DNA from: Polluticoccus soli
GTDB lineage: Bacteria; Bacteroidota; Bacteroidia; Chitinophagales; Chitinophagaceae
Direction of reading: 5' to 3'
NCBI RefSeq assembly: GCF_029269745.1
Contig: NZ_JARJHT010000002.1
Coordinates: 434,001-498,000 of the forward strand
Length of the DNA: 64,000 nucleotides
Part shown: one piece after another, positions 62,807 to 64,000 of the stretch
Layout: each line of letters opens with the position of its first letter
Numbering within the stretch: the stretch's first letter is position 1
The notes under the pieces: model-generated
What the model saw: the letters and a program-made list of their open reading frames with translations, nothing else
Databases searched by the model: none
What the model was told of the DNA's origin: nothing
Made by a program: the position numbers and the translations under genes

Positions 62807-63784
62807 GTGACGATACGCCTGCAGCGATATATAGCCATTCTTTCGGTAGTGCTTTTCCTGGCTAAACTGCTGGCCTGGTACCTTACCAATTCAGTAACTA
62901 TTCTTACAGATGCGCTGGAAAGTACAGTGAATGTCATTGCCGGTTTTATTGGCCTCTACAGCGTCACACTGGCCGCTAAACCGCGGGATATGGATCATCC
63001 CTACGGACATGGCAAGATAGAGTTTGTATCGGCGGCTGTTGAAGGCTCGCTCATCTTCATTGCCGGGCTTATGATCATCTACCAGGCCATCGGGCAGATG
63101 ATACATCCCAAACCTCTTCAAAAGCTGGACATTGGTATCTACCTGACGGCTGCTACAGGTGTGGTAAACTTCCTGGTGGGCACATATGCTGTGTCTGTTG
63201 GAAAACAGAACCGGTCTTTGACCGTAGAGGCAGCGGGTAATCATTTGCGTACCGATGCTTATTCTACATTAGGTATAGTGATCGGTCTTGCACTCCTCCT
63301 GTTTACCGGCTGGCAATGGTTGGATAGTGCTGTAGCGGTGGGCTTTGCTATTATGATATTGGTGACCGGTTATAGACTTATGCGCAGGTCGATGGCGGGT
63401 ATTATGGATGAAGCTGACTCAGCCTTGCTGCAGCAAGTAGTTAAAGTAATGCAGGAAAACCGCAAAGCCCAATGGATAGATCTGCACAATCTGCGTGTTA
63501 TACTGTATGGTGATGTGATGCACATTGATGCACACATGACGCTGCCCTGGTACCACCAGGTGACAGATGCCGAGCGTGAGATACATGCAGTAGAAGAACT
63601 GATACAGACAACATTCGGCAACAGGGTGGAGGTATTCATTCATATAGACGCCTGCATGCCTTATCAGTGCAAACTATGTGCAGTGCCTGAATGTCCACAT
63701 CGCCATCATGGTTTAGAAAAGCCACTAGTGTGGACGGTTGATAATGTATTGGTGGATTCAAAACACGGGAAAGACACAGCCTAA
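62807..63784 (+). CDS. Cation diffusion facilitator (CDF) family metal transporter
   Basis: A 325-residue protein with six membrane helices in the first 210 residues and a cytoplasmic C-terminal domain. Helix 2 carries TDALESTVNV near 41-50 with the zinc-site aspartate, the loop HPYGHGKIEF near 69-78 is the family signature, and helix 5 carries a second D pair. The C-terminal region has HNLRVILYGDVMHIDAHM and a CxxC/H-rich tail (CMPYQCKLCAVPECPHRHH), suggesting zinc or iron sensing. The start is GTG 62807, since no ATG lies close; TACCTTTA seven bases upstream resembles a -7 box. Its end overlaps rnhA by 4 bp. Confidence 0.9.
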   Translation: MTIRLQRYIAILSVVLFLAKLLAWYLTNSVTILTDALESTVNVIAGFIGLYSVTLAAKPRDMDHPYGHGKIEFVSAAVEGSLIFIAGLMIIYQAIGQMIHPKPLQKLDIGIYLTAATGVVNFLVGTYAVSVGKQNRSLTVEAAGNHLRTDAYSTLGIVIGLALLLFTGWQWLDSAVAVGFAIMILVTGYRLMRRSMAGIMDEADSALLQQVVKVMQENRKAQWIDLHNLRVILYGDVMHIDAHMTLPWYHQVTDAEREIHAVEELIQTTFGNRVEVFIHIDACMPYQCKLCAVPECPHRHHGLEKPLVWTVDNVLVDSKHGKDTA

Positions 63785-64000
63785 AGCATACCGCCGTTCT
63801 TTTCACGTTCATAGCCTTCATCTACCAGCCAGTGACGACTGTCGGCCGCGGCAGTGGCAAGTTGGTCACAACGGTTGTTCCATGGATTGTCGGCATGGCC
63901 TTTTACCCATACGAATTTGATGCGGTGGCGTTTGTAGTATAGGAGAAACTCCTTCCAAAGGTCCGGATTCTTTTTATCCTTAAAGCCTTTCTTTACCCAG
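63781..64000 (-). CDS. rnhA: Ribonuclease HI, 5' part outside window
   Basis: The last 73 codons of a type 1 RNase H, read on the minus strand from the window edge. FVWVKGHADNPWNNRCDQLA is the conserved C-terminal block with the histidine and the catalytic aspartate that bind the metal. The enzyme cuts the RNA strand of RNA-DNA hybrids. The end, DEGYEREKNGGML, overlaps the CDF transporter stop by 4 bp. Confidence 0.9.
   Translation of the reverse strand, partial: WVKKGFKDKKNPDLWKEFLLYYKRHRIKFVWVKGHADNPWNNRCDQLATAAADSRHWLVDEGYEREKNGGML

Overview
The window is chromosomal DNA from a member of the Bacteroidota, most likely a Chitinophagaceae-type gliding or surface-adhesin lineage. The evidence is type IX secretion (T9SS) sorting domains on three proteins, a SprB-like giant adhesin followed by a PorP/SprF partner, promoters with the Bacteroidota -7 box TAnnTTTG, almost no Shine-Dalgarno sites, and housekeeping genes of Bacteroidota type. 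There is no phage, plasmid or insertion-sequence block. Two small AT-rich genes and several intergenic repeats are the only signs of recent acquisition.

Layout. 1-5 kb: the end of a NamZ-type muramidase gene and a trifunctional fusion (MMPL/RND exporter, PlsC acyltransferase, methyltransferase). 5-9.4 kb: tryptophan 2,3-dioxygenase run together with an ABC-2 exporter, then a methyltransferase and a DUF4375 gene diverging from a shared perfect palindrome. 9.4-11.5 kb: a T9SS surface protein and an OmpA lipoprotein. 11.6-14.8 kb: a tight four-gene operon (polysaccharide deacetylase, acyl carrier protein, ketoacyl-ACP synthase III, GNAT) that looks like a small cryptic biosynthetic pathway. 14.8-19.1 kb: der-rimO followed by a tandem pair of double-OmpA proteins. 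19.2-24.3 kb: a secreted PNGase F-like protein, TPR, tilS, rhomboid, rlmH, tRNA-Arg. 24.3-30.5 kb: YihY, L,D-transpeptidase, marC, an acyltransferase, and two small genes carried in repeat-bounded, cassette-like units. 30.4-33 kb: an Mla/Mce lipid transport operon. 33-35.3 kb: unknown secreted and cytosolic proteins.

35.95-48.25 kb is one gene of 4099 codons, a SprB-type cell-surface adhesin with 44 tandem repeats of about 77 residues and a type B T9SS sorting domain, followed by its PorP/SprF-like partner. 49.4-64 kb holds GNAT, a frameshifted VOC gene, aminopeptidase P, carA, an L-threonine dehydrogenase-like SDR, three large membrane proteins resembling GT-C glycosyltransferases, a cysteine-free sirtuin, ftsY, icd, a CDF metal transporter and the 3' part of rnhA. 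Between icd and the next gene lies an AT-rich gap with two inverted DnaA boxes.

Most worth following up are: (i) the A-element / small ORF / B-element cassettes at 27.5-30.5 kb; (ii) a three-copy intergenic element with its own -7 box and a GGCAACAA tail (33.2, 51.9 and 62.6 kb); (iii) the deacetylase-ACP-KASIII-GNAT operon; (iv) the giant adhesin array; (v) the DnaA-box region. All assignments come from reading motifs by eye; no database search was run.
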